41,820 bases of DNA from positions 1 through 41,820 of the forward strand of contig CBDUYN010000080.1 of assembly GCA_965371445.1 (NCBI GenBank), written 5' to 3'. The notes beneath the pieces are model-generated. The model was not told the origin of the DNA and did not search any database. It was given only the letters and a program-made list of their open reading frames with translations. A program made the position numbers and the translations under genes. Source of the stretch: DASWIG01 sp965371445. GTDB lineage: Bacteria; Acidobacteriota; Thermoanaerobaculia; Multivoradales; J023. Shown one piece after another: positions 16,093 through 23,636 of this stretch (the stretch's first letter is position 1; every line of letters starts with the position of its first letter).

Positions 16093-17058
16093 TTACTCCT
16101 TCCTGCAAACTGTCAGCACCACGAACGGGGGCATGTTCTCGTGAGCAGCTCCACCACCTGTTTCCCCGACGGATGCACTATCAGACGGCTTACCAGAGCT
16201 CATACGCGATGCCTTCTGGCCACCCATCGACAGCAGACCGACCTGGCTCGTGGCAACTCGTTGCCCTTGACTCGTATTACCCCTGAAGTTTCCAGTGTAG
16301 CCGGAGAACCCCTCAGGCGACTCGTTGACGCCAATGATCCCACCGGCGTAACTGACCATCAGGGGTATTACATGATGATGATCGGCAGACGCAAACTGAC
16401 CGGCAGGGCTTTGGGGAGGCAGGTTTTCCTCTGTCAGCGTCACGAGCTCGTTTCCACCTTTGTCTCCGACCGATCGCGAGCTCAATCCAGCACCCTCGCC
16501 ACTGCCTACGATCACCCGGCCTGCGCCGGCCGTGTAGGGCTCCCAGCCGGCAGGGCAATCGGCAAGGTCGAAGGCAAGAACAGCTCCCGAGGGGACCCCT
16601 GAACCGGCATTCGTACCGGCGTTGAGCGCGTGGAGCGCATAAGGCGTCGGTTGAATGGGTTGGCGCGGAGGGAAGTGGGTATAGTCCCCGGTGCTGGCTC
16701 TGGCGCGTATGCCGATCTCAAGCCAACGAGCCTCACCGTCAAAAGCGTCACTCCCAAAGTCGAGATCCACCCTGAACAGTCCATGGCTGACTTCCACGTC
16801 TTCTTTCGTGACGGTGTCACCGATCTGGTTTCCCTGCTCGACGGCGTCGTAGAGCTCGAACCGGAAGTCGAAATGGCCTCTGGCGAGGCTACTCATTTCC
16901 TTGAGATGCCCTTGGTATGTGAAAGTCGACCCCACTGCCGCCGCCATCGCGGGTGCCGTCGTCCCAAACAGCGCCACGGCGATGGTCATCACCAGCGCTA
17001 CGTCTCGTCGCCCGTCGTTCAGCGCGCCCTTGAGGTGGAGAAGGACTTCACTGATCAT
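16093..17058 (-). CDS. Secreted phage tail-collar-domain protein next to the eCIS
   Basis: The protein is 321 aa. A hydrophobic segment with an Ala-x-Ala site (MTIAVALFGTTAPAMAAAVG, residues 24-43) looks like a Sec signal peptide behind an unusually long n-region; an internal ATG at 16989 is an alternative start. A beta-rich domain follows (STFTYQGHLKEM, HFDFRFELYDA). The C-terminal half is a tail-collar/Mdp-like domain: VPSGAVLAFDLADCPAGWEP, GRVIVGSGEGAG, LTEENLPPQ, then HENMPPFVVLTVCRKE. Collar domains occur in phage fibres and in secreted microcystin-dependent-like proteins. The gene has the same direction as the eCIS, 56 bp upstream of it and 79 bp downstream of the kinase. The signal peptide argues against simple assembly in the cytoplasm with the particle. 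Confidence 0.85.
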   Translation of the reverse strand: MISEVLLHLKGALNDGRRDVALVMTIAVALFGTTAPAMAAAVGSTFTYQGHLKEMSSLARGHFDFRFELYDAVEQGNQIGDTVTKEDVEVSHGLFRVDLDFGSDAFDGEARWLEIGIRARASTGDYTHFPPRQPIQPTPYALHALNAGTNAGSGVPSGAVLAFDLADCPAGWEPYTAGAGRVIVGSGEGAGLSSRSVGDKGGNELVTLTEENLPPQSPAGQFASADHHHVIPLMVSYAGGIIGVNESPEGFSGYTGNFRGNTSQGQRVATSQVGLLSMGGQKASRMSSGKPSDSASVGETGGGAAHENMPPFVVLTVCRKE

Positions 17059-17088
17059 GACCCGCTGGCTCCGCGGCCGGAGCTCGTC

Positions 17089-17122
17089 GATTTCGGCCCG
17101 TCATGATCAAACAGCCGAAATC
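17089..17122. other. Inverted repeat between kinase and collar gene (possible hairpin or operator)
   Basis: GATTTCGGC (17089-17097) pairs perfectly with GCCGAAATC (17114-17122) across a 16-nt spacer. A second perfect pair, TGATCATGA (17052-17060) with TCATGATCA (17101-17109), overlaps it and includes the start codon of the collar gene. It could be a terminator or attenuator, or an operator. There is no U run directly after it on the minus strand, so a classical terminator is doubtful. Confidence 0.5.
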
Positions 17123-17137
17123 CGGGCCGAGATCCCC

Positions 17138-18400
17138 TCACGGACATCGAAGTTTTTTTCGGCGCCAGAGGCGTCCCACCGCGACGCCGGCGGCGAACGC
17201 CGCCGCGGCGGCCGCCACCAGGCCCCGGTGGCGGCGGACGAGCTTGCGCAGCCGATAGGCGGGCGAGGCGCGGCGGGTCAGGATGGGCTGATGGCGGAGA
17301 TGGCGGCGGACGTCCGCGGCGAGCTCGGCCGCCGAGGGGTAGCGCCGTTCGCGGTTCTTCGCCATGGCCTTGTCGGCGATGATCGAGAGGTCGCCGGAAA
17401 GAGCCCGGTCGAGCGTTCCCAGGGGCGGCGCGTGGGTTCCCGCGATCCGGGCCGCGGCCTCGGCGACGGAGAGGTGGCGGACGTCGAAGGGGAGCCTGCC
17501 GGAGAGCACCTGGTAGAGGATCACGCCGAGGGCGTAGACGTCGGAGCGTTCGTCCACCAGGTGGGAGTCGCCAGCGAGCTGCTCGGTGCTCATGTAGGCG
17601 AGGCTCCCCAGGATCTGCCCCGCCGGGGTCACCGCGCCGGCGTCGGTCCCGACGGCGCGGGCGATGCCGAAGTCCAGGATCTTGGGTTGCCGGTCGCCGT
17701 CCACCAGGATGTTGGCGGGCTTCAGGTCGCGGTGGACGATGCCCCTCTGGTGGGCGTAGTGGACGGCCTCGCAGACCCTGGCGAAGACGCGCAGGCGGTG
17801 GGCGGCCGTGAGCTCGGCGCGGGCCGCCCAGCGGTCGAGGCGCTCCCCCCGCACGAGCTCCAGGACCAGGAACGGCAGGGAATGGACCGCACCCGTCGGG
17901 TCGGTGACGTCGTACACGCCGGCCTCGAAGATCTGGGTGATGTCGGGATGATGGAGCCGTCCCAGCAGCCGGGCCTCGGCTGCGAAGCGGCGCCGGAGGT
18001 CCGGCGTGGCCGGCCCCGGGCACAGGAGCTTGAGGGCGACGGAGCGCTCGGGGCTCTGCTGCCGTGCCTCGTAGACCACCCCCGTGCCGCCGTAGCCGAG
18101 GAGACGCAGGATACGGTAGCCGCCGATCTGCTCCGGCAGGCCGTCGCCGTCTTGCCGGAGGGGTCGTGGGGGATCGCCGGTGTCGGCGCCGAAAAGCTCG
18201 GCCAGATCGGGCACGGCGACCCGCAACAGGGGGCTGCGGAGGAAGCCGGGGTCGCCCTCGGCATGGGCGAGGAGACTGGCGAGGTCCCGGCGCAGCCCCG
18301 GCTCGTCCCGGCAAGCGGATGCGAGGAAGCCGTCGCGTTGTGCCGGCGCCAGCTCCAGGGCCGCTTCGAGTAGTCTCTCGGCCCTCTCGTCCTGGTCCAT
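17138..18400 (-). CDS. Hanks-type Ser/Thr protein kinase, C-terminal membrane anchor, no sensor domain
   Basis: The protein is 420 aa. The kinase domain at about residues 95-370 has the Gly-rich loop GYGGTGVV (102-109), catalytic Lys124 in VALKLL, Glu142, HRDLKPANIL with Asp225, DFG at 243-245 and an activation-loop end SLAYMSTEQ. All residues needed for activity are present. One hydrophobic segment (about 393-409) is followed by only a short basic tail, so there are no PASTA, TPR or WD40 sensor repeats, which this family often carries after the anchor. The N-terminal 90 residues (ERAERLLEAALELAPAQRDG) are the helical region typical of kinases paired with Sig-70_X6 sigma factors. It starts 4 bp after the sigma-factor gene. 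Regulation of the downstream eCIS is inference from position. Confidence 0.95.
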   Translation of the reverse strand: MDQDERAERLLEAALELAPAQRDGFLASACRDEPGLRRDLASLLAHAEGDPGFLRSPLLRVAVPDLAELFGADTGDPPRPLRQDGDGLPEQIGGYRILRLLGYGGTGVVYEARQQSPERSVALKLLCPGPATPDLRRRFAAEARLLGRLHHPDITQIFEAGVYDVTDPTGAVHSLPFLVLELVRGERLDRWAARAELTAAHRLRVFARVCEAVHYAHQRGIVHRDLKPANILVDGDRQPKILDFGIARAVGTDAGAVTPAGQILGSLAYMSTEQLAGDSHLVDERSDVYALGVILYQVLSGRLPFDVRHLSVAEAAARIAGTHAPPLGTLDRALSGDLSIIADKAMAKNRERRYPSAAELAADVRRHLRHQPILTRRASPAYRLRKLVRRHRGLVAAAAAAFAAGVAVGRLWRRKKLRCP

Positions 18401-18404
18401 GGGC

Positions 18405-19001
18405 CTACTCCCGCGGTCTGCCGGCCGGCGAAAGCTCGCGGCGCAGCCAGGAGCGGGCGTAGGTCCAGCGCCGTTCGACGGTGGCCCGCGACATTCCCAG
18501 GACCTCGGCGATCTCCAGATGGGTGAGGCCGCCGAAGTAGCTCAGCAGGACCACCTGGGCGCGGTCGGCGCTTTCGCGTTCGAGCTTCTCGAGGGCGAGG
18601 TGCAGATCGAGGATTTCCTCGGGCGGTGTCTCGACGGCGATCTTCTCGCCGTCGACCTCCTCTCGCCGGTAGCCTCCGCCGCGCTTGCTGCTGGCCTTGC
18701 GCCGGGCGTTTTCCACCAGGATGTCGCGCATCGCCCGGCTGGCGGCGAAGAAGAAGTGCCGGCGTCCCTCGAAGCTGGTGGGCCTGGCCACCATCCGCAG
18801 GTAGGCCTCGTGGACCAGCTCCGTGGGAGTGAGGGACTCGTTGGGGCCGAGGTGTGCCAGCCGTGCTCTGGCGAGGCGACGCAGCTCGTCGTAGACCACG
18901 GCCAGGAGCTGCGCGGTCGCCTGGGAGTCGCCGCGGGCGGCAGCGTCGAGGATTCGGGTTAGCTCGGGTTGAGGCTCTCGGTCCGAATCATAGGAACTCA
19001 T
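18405..19001 (-). CDS. ECF sigma factor, Sig-70_X6 type
   Basis: The protein is 198 aa from ATG 19001; a start 21 bp further upstream is possible. Sigma region 2 includes VVYDELRRLARARLAHLGP, LTPTELVHEAYLRMV and RRHFFFAASRAMRDILVENA-RRKASSKRGGG. Region 4 has the helix-turn-helix LSYFGGLTHLEIAEVLGMSR-ATVERRWTYARSWLRREL. This ECF group is common in Acidobacteriota and Planctomycetota, and its genes usually sit directly before a Ser/Thr kinase gene, as here with a 4-bp gap. No anti-sigma gene is present; in related ECF groups the kinase is thought to control the sigma factor by phosphorylation. It could direct transcription of the kinase, collar and eCIS genes, though no promoter motif could be identified by eye. 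Confidence 0.95.
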   Translation of the reverse strand: MSSYDSDREPQPELTRILDAAARGDSQATAQLLAVVYDELRRLARARLAHLGPNESLTPTELVHEAYLRMVARPTSFEGRRHFFFAASRAMRDILVENARRKASSKRGGGYRREEVDGEKIAVETPPEEILDLHLALEKLERESADRAQVVLLSYFGGLTHLEIAEVLGMSRATVERRWTYARSWLRRELSPAGRPRE

Positions 19002-19088
19002 CGCTACCACGCAAGAGATCAACCGCGGCTGACGAGCTCAGCTGCGGCAAGAGAGGATTGCTGCTGATCCCAAGTAGGGTCTCACAGG

Positions 19089-19618
19089 TCAGGCCACGAT
19101 GGGAAGCGTCAGAGAGTCGGCGGGCGAAGCCCGGATGGGAAAGCCGCCGAACCCGAAGTCCGTCCACACCAGGTAGAGGTTGCCGGAGTTGGGGCTGGCC
19201 GAGTTGTTGTCGACCGCCAGGAGCTCCTTGTCGTCGCCGGAGGTCGAGGGAGTGCTGAGTAGCGAGAAGGTCTGGCAATCGTCCGTCGACACCCAGACGG
19301 CGAGAGCGCCGCCGCTTTTCAGGGTGGCGAGGTAGAAGTTGCCGTCGGCCTGCCGCCACACCAGGCTGGGATCGCCGAACGCTGTAGAGCCGACGGCTCC
19401 CCCGTCCTGCCAGGCCAGGCCGCCGTTGGTCGAGCGGGAAAAACCCGTCAGGCCGTCGCCACCGGTGGAGCCGAAAAACTCCCAGGAATCGTTGAACGCC
19501 GAGCACAGGGTGCCCGTCGCCAGGATCTCGACGGCCTGTCGGGTCGACCCGACCGTCTCTCTGCGTGCCGAGTGGCTATGGTCTCTGCCGAGAACCTCCG
19601 CGGTGCCGGCCTTGATCG
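19089..19618 (-). pseudogene. Remnant of a BNR/sialidase-like beta-propeller protein
   Basis: The frame is open from just after a stop near 19618 to TGA 19089 (about 176 codons) but has no ATG near its beginning and no signal peptide. It carries propeller-like blocks: FSRSTNGGLAWQDGG, FGDPSLVWRQADGNFYLATL, 'VSTDDCQTFS' and NSGNLYLVWTDFG. These fit the 'S-x-D-x-G-x-T-(W/F)' pattern of BNR repeats in exo-sialidase-like secreted proteins. The 5' part of the gene is missing. A GTG at 19361 could start a 90-aa product, but that begins in mid-repeat. Confidence 0.65.
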
Positions 19619-19653
19619 GTCACCACGAGGACGAGCGGATCGGTGCTTCACCT

Positions 19654-20073
19654 TCAGGGAGTCGGCGTCACGAAGAACGTGAGGTGATGCTCCCGGAATC
19701 CGATCTGGGCGAGGTCGAAGAAGTCGCGGCCAAGAAGGTTTCGCCGAATCTCGCCGGTGCTGAAGGCGATCTCGAACTCGAACGTCCCAAGCTTGAGATG
19801 AGAAATCTGAACCGTGTGAAGCGTCGCTGGCAGGACGCCTCCGGCCATGGTTTCAAAGGTGAGCCGCGACCCGCGAAGTATGTCGAGGCCCAGCGCCGCT
19901 CCGATCCTCCCGTCGATAAGCGAACGTTCGGCTCCGGAGTCGAGAACGGCCTCGACGTCGACTACTAAAGCAGGCTCTGCAAGGCTCGCGAGGCGAAGCT
20001 TCAGCAGCGGGCGACGTCTCCCGTCGTCGTCGTAGCTGTACTCGAACTCGTAGGCGTAGGAAACCGTGGTCAC
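19654..20073 (-). CDS. Retropepsin-like aspartic protease domain protein
   Basis: The protein is 139 aa from GTG 20073. It has the aspartic-protease hallmark VDVEAVLDSGAERSLID (catalytic Asp in D-S-G-A) at about residues 38-54, a flap-like region (LTFETMAGG), and the second hydrophobic-hydrophobic-Gly element NLLGRDFFDLAQIGF. One domain of this size would act as a homodimer, as in retroviral proteases. There is no signal peptide, so it is probably cytoplasmic. The start is 3 bp after the stop of the DUF5678 gene, and the two are probably one operon. The substrate is unknown. Confidence 0.8.
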   Translation of the reverse strand: MTTVSYAYEFEYSYDDDGRRRPLLKLRLASLAEPALVVDVEAVLDSGAERSLIDGRIGAALGLDILRGSRLTFETMAGGVLPATLHTVQISHLKLGTFEFEIAFSTGEIRRNLLGRDFFDLAQIGFREHHLTFFVTPTP

Positions 20074-20076
20074 AGT

Positions 20077-20505
20077 CTAGAGTCCGATCCGCACAACTCC
20101 GGGCTTGCGGGGCGCCTCGACGTAGAAGACAAACGGCACCGCGACCCCCTTCGCTCTGGCTTCTTTTACCGCCTGTGCCGCATCCGAGCTGTGGGCCACG
20201 ACTTCCTCCCCCTCAAGCACCACCCACTGACCGGCGAAGTGACCTTGCAGGAATTCGCGGTTGGAGCGACGCCAAGCATCCTCGCGTTCCCGACCATTCA
20301 GCGGCGGTAGCTGGCCCTCACGATCTCCTGGCGGATCCTGGGGGCTCGACGTCCGACTTGCGGGGCCCCCTGAGTCCTGAAACGTTCGCGGGGCCCGGCG
20401 CGATTCGAGGGCTCGGGCCACGGCGCGGCTGACGAACTTGTCGCGGTCAGGAAGCTCGAGAACTTTCTTCGCGACGGGCTCGGGGAACTGGATCTTCACT
20501 TCCAT
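20077..20505 (-). CDS. DUF5678-domain protein with RHH-like N-terminus
   Basis: The protein is 142 aa from ATG 20505, with GGAAG upstream; a longer reading is not needed. The N-terminus MEVKIQFPEPVAKKVLELPD-RDKFVSRAVARALES looks like a ribbon-helix-helix DNA-binding element of the antitoxin type. The middle is low-complexity. The C-terminus REFLQGHFAGQWVVLEGEEV-VAHSSDAAQAVKEARAKG fits DUF5678 ('G-x-W-V-x-L-x-G-x-x-V-V-A'). It lies directly upstream of the retropepsin-like gene, a pairing I believe recurs in bacteria. It may be a regulator or a toxin-antitoxin-like partner, but no function can be shown here. Confidence 0.7.
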   Translation of the reverse strand: MEVKIQFPEPVAKKVLELPDRDKFVSRAVARALESRRAPRTFQDSGGPASRTSSPQDPPGDREGQLPPLNGREREDAWRRSNREFLQGHFAGQWVVLEGEEVVAHSSDAAQAVKEARAKGVAVPFVFYVEAPRKPGVVRIGL

Positions 20506-20561
20506 GACACGCTTCCATGCACCGCATCTGCACGATTCCATTCATCGTACCAGGTTCCTGT

Positions 20562-23504
20562 CTACGGATCTTCGGCCCCAGGCGCCAAAAGCCCCACCGG
20601 ACGCCCGTCGAGCCCCCACGACGGATCGATCGCGACCCCCAGGTGGACGAGCGCCGTCACCGGCGCGTCGACCAGGTAGACGCTCCCCTCGATCTCGCCG
20701 CGCGCCGCCGCCGCCCCGGAGACGATCATCGGTGTCCGCCGGATCTCCGGCACCTCGTGCCCGCCGCCGTGGCCCTTTTCCAGGCCGCCGTGATCGGTCA
20801 CCACGAGCACAAGCCAGTCCTCCCGCGCGAAGGACTCCCGCTTCCGCACCGCCGCGACCACCTCGCCCACCAGGGCGTCCGCCTCCTCGATCGACGCGAC
20901 GTAGGGCGCCGTCTCCGGGTGGTAGCCGTAGCCGTGCCCCGCCATGTCGACGTTGCCGAAGTAGACGAAGAGCGCCGCCGGATCCTCCTCGGCGAACAGA
21001 CGCCCGGCCTCCGCCGCGACCATCCGATCGCCCACCTGGTAGTCCTCGTCCTCGGGGAGACGGATCTCGTCGAAGTCGGCTCCGGTGACGATCTCGTCGC
21101 TGATCTGCGGCCAGCTCACCACCGACGCCGTGAACGCCTCCGGACGCGTCGCCTCGACGCGGTGGAAGAAGTCCGGGTACGCGTCCTTGCCTCCGCGGTC
21201 GAAAGTGTTGTCCGTCACGGCGTGCTTGTCGGCCCAGACGCCGGTCAAAATCGACGACCAGGCCGGACCGCTCACCGTGTCGCTGCCGATGTCTCGGGGA
21301 CCGAGGATCTCGGCGGTGTAGGTGATCGCGCCGTCCGCGGCGAGGGAGTCGAGATGCGGCGTCCGGGCGACTTTGAGGGCGTCGCTCCTCACGCCGTCGA
21401 TCCCGAAGTAGAGGACCCTGGGCGTGCGCTCGGGCGCCGCCTCGCAGGCGAGGACGCCGATCGTTTCCAGTGCCTCGAGGTAACCCGCCACGAGCCCCAG
21501 GGGAACGCCGCCGTAGATCGCGGCGACGGCGTCGCGGATCGCCGAGACCGTCCGTTTCCCGTCGACCAGGTTCAACACCTCGTAGGCATAGTCGCCGCCC
21601 CAGAGCCCCTCATGGTCGAGCAGGCCGGGACGCTCGAGCCCGTGACGGGCGAGGTGGTCGGCGAGGTAGCCGTAGCCGAAGCCCGACATCGGCCCCTTGG
21701 GCTCGGCGTTGCGGCGGCAGACGCGTCCGTCCTCGGCCGCCGCGATCGAGACGGCCGGGCCGACGAGGCGCCGCAGGCCGGCAAGGGCCGCCTCGGCGTG
21801 GCGCTTCCCGGCGACACCGACATCGGCAAAAGGAGCGATCGACGCGAAGACCTCCGCCTCGTAGTCGAGGTGCCGGGCAAGGAGGTTGCGCGCCTCGGCG
21901 CCGTCGAGCGACGCCGAGCGCTCGAGGACGCGGGCGGTGCGCTCCAGGCCGTGACGCGACAAGACGCCGAGAAGCTCGCCCGTGCCGTCGTCGCCGAGCC
22001 CGGCGAGGTAGTAGCCGCTCGCTCCGGCGATGAAAGCGGCGCGCAGGAGCTTCGTCGGATCGATGTTCGACACCTGGTCGGCGTGGGTGTGGATGTAACG
22101 GTCGGGCCAGTCGTTCAAATAGATCGCCGGCACCCGAAACGAGCCCTCCGCCCACACCTGGTGGTCGCTCCCCGCCGAGAAGCTCGCCATGCGCGCGAGA
22201 AGCGCCTGGCGGGTGCCCTCAGGATCGACCAACGGGTAGTCGGCCTCGCCGCCCGCGGAGTGGGTGTAGCTCTCCTCGTTGACGAAGCGTCCGAAAGCCT
22301 CGGCCACGTCGTTGACAAAAGTCGGCAGGCTCGCCGGCGAACGGGTGACGTGGAAGATCGACTTCGTGACGTCGGCCCGGCCGCCCACCATGTCGAGGTG
22401 GATCACGGCCTTCGCCCGTTCGGCGATCTCGGGACGGGCGTTTAGGAGCGCGATCGTGCCTTCGATCTCCGGCGGCCAGACGAAACGCAGCGTCCGTCGG
22501 GGCGGCGCGAGCTTCCCCTCGCGGACGAGCTTCGAGATCGCACGCGCCACCTCGAGGATCGTTGCGCAGCCCGAGGCGTTGTCGTTCGCCCCGGGACGCT
22601 GGTGGTCGAGGTGACAGGAGAAGACGACCTCCTCGCCGGCCACCTCCGGGTCGGCCCCCGGCAGGACCGCCATGGGGATCGAGTAGGCCCCGGGATGCTG
22701 GCCGGAGCGCACCTCGGCCCGCAGACGTACGCGCTCGCCGCGGGCCAGGCGGCCGCGCCAGGCCTGGGCCTGGTTGACGGTGACCATGAAGGCGAAGGTC
22801 GGCGGCGGGGGAAACGTGTCGAGGTGTCCCCAGCGGACGAGGTTTCGGTCCTCGCCCCACCAGGCGCTCCGCTGGTTCTGGGCGTAGGAGACGATGCCGG
22901 CGGCGCCGCGCTCGAGGGCGAGGCCGGAGACCGCTCCGGGCTGCGAGGAGGTCAAGACGAGCTGGCCCGCGACGTCCTTGCCCTCATAGTCGGCGGGCGA
23001 CGTGCCGGCCCCCACGTCGACGAGGTTCGCCGTGGCCTCGCCGCTCGCGCTGTCCTGCGCGAGGGTGATCGGACGCTCGTCCCACGAGGCGACGCGTAGG
23101 TTGTCGACCCACTCGCCATCCGCCTCGCGCAGCTCCCAGAGCTCGGCGAATTCCGCGTCCCAGGGGGGACGCGAGCGCTGGGTGCCGTAGAAGACCTCAC
23201 CGTCGGCTGGAAGCTCCACGATCGTCGCCTCGAGGCCGTAGGTCAAAGCGCGGTCACGAATGGCCTCGGCAGCGGCCCGAAAGCCCCGCGAGCCGCGCAT
23301 CCGGTGATGACGGGTCAGCTCCTGGACAGTCTCCCGGGCCGTGGTGCCCGAAAGCTCCGAAGCCAGCGCCGCGACGGCGCCCTCGTCGAGCAACGGCGGC
23401 TCGCCGGGCGAAGCCGGGACGGCCAGAGCCGCGGCGATCAAGGCTGGCGCAAAGCGCGCGGCGCGGGATGAGGACGGACGAGGCAAGGCGGACGGGTAGA
23501 TCAT
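20562..23504 (-). CDS. Secreted M28 peptidase fused to an alkaline-phosphatase-superfamily (type I phosphodiesterase) domain
   Basis: The protein is 980 aa. A signal-peptide-like N-terminus (ARFAPALIAAALAVPASPG) is followed by a PA-like domain (about 160-260) and an M28 zinc peptidase core: SCHLDHQRPGANDNASG (His298, Asp308), PPEIEGT (Glu346 or Glu348), HLDMVGG (Asp371) and IHTHADQVSN (His473). A winged-helix-like linker (YEVLNLVDGKRTVSAIRDAV) lies at 640-680. From residue 694 a second enzyme begins: RVLYFGIDGVRSDAL (Asp703), a possible nucleophile in SDTVSGPAWSSILTG, NVDMAGHGYGYH and VTDHGGLEKGHGG, the metal ligands of type I phosphodiesterases/phosphatases. AGGAGGAGA precedes ATG 23504. The two halves are normally separate proteins, and no stop or frameshift separates them here. 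Confidence 0.9.
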   Translation of the reverse strand: MIYPSALPRPSSSRAARFAPALIAAALAVPASPGEPPLLDEGAVAALASELSGTTARETVQELTRHHRMRGSRGFRAAAEAIRDRALTYGLEATIVELPADGEVFYGTQRSRPPWDAEFAELWELREADGEWVDNLRVASWDERPITLAQDSASGEATANLVDVGAGTSPADYEGKDVAGQLVLTSSQPGAVSGLALERGAAGIVSYAQNQRSAWWGEDRNLVRWGHLDTFPPPPTFAFMVTVNQAQAWRGRLARGERVRLRAEVRSGQHPGAYSIPMAVLPGADPEVAGEEVVFSCHLDHQRPGANDNASGCATILEVARAISKLVREGKLAPPRRTLRFVWPPEIEGTIALLNARPEIAERAKAVIHLDMVGGRADVTKSIFHVTRSPASLPTFVNDVAEAFGRFVNEESYTHSAGGEADYPLVDPEGTRQALLARMASFSAGSDHQVWAEGSFRVPAIYLNDWPDRYIHTHADQVSNIDPTKLLRAAFIAGASGYYLAGLGDDGTGELLGVLSRHGLERTARVLERSASLDGAEARNLLARHLDYEAEVFASIAPFADVGVAGKRHAEAALAGLRRLVGPAVSIAAAEDGRVCRRNAEPKGPMSGFGYGYLADHLARHGLERPGLLDHEGLWGGDYAYEVLNLVDGKRTVSAIRDAVAAIYGGVPLGLVAGYLEALETIGVLACEAAPERTPRVLYFGIDGVRSDALKVARTPHLDSLAADGAITYTAEILGPRDIGSDTVSGPAWSSILTGVWADKHAVTDNTFDRGGKDAYPDFFHRVEATRPEAFTASVVSWPQISDEIVTGADFDEIRLPEDEDYQVGDRMVAAEAGRLFAEEDPAALFVYFGNVDMAGHGYGYHPETAPYVASIEEADALVGEVVAAVRKRESFAREDWLVLVVTDHGGLEKGHGGGHEVPEIRRTPMIVSGAAAARGEIEGSVYLVDAPVTALVHLGVAIDPSWGLDGRPVGLLAPGAEDP

Positions 23505-23636
23505 GGATTTCTCCTCCTGCGGCGTATCCTAACCCGCCGTGGCCGGAGCCAAAGAGAGGGGGTGCAGTCCGCCTCTTCCCGCCGGCTCTTCGTGCCGAGC
23601 GGATCGATACCTTCCTGGGTCCGAAGGCCCCGAGGC

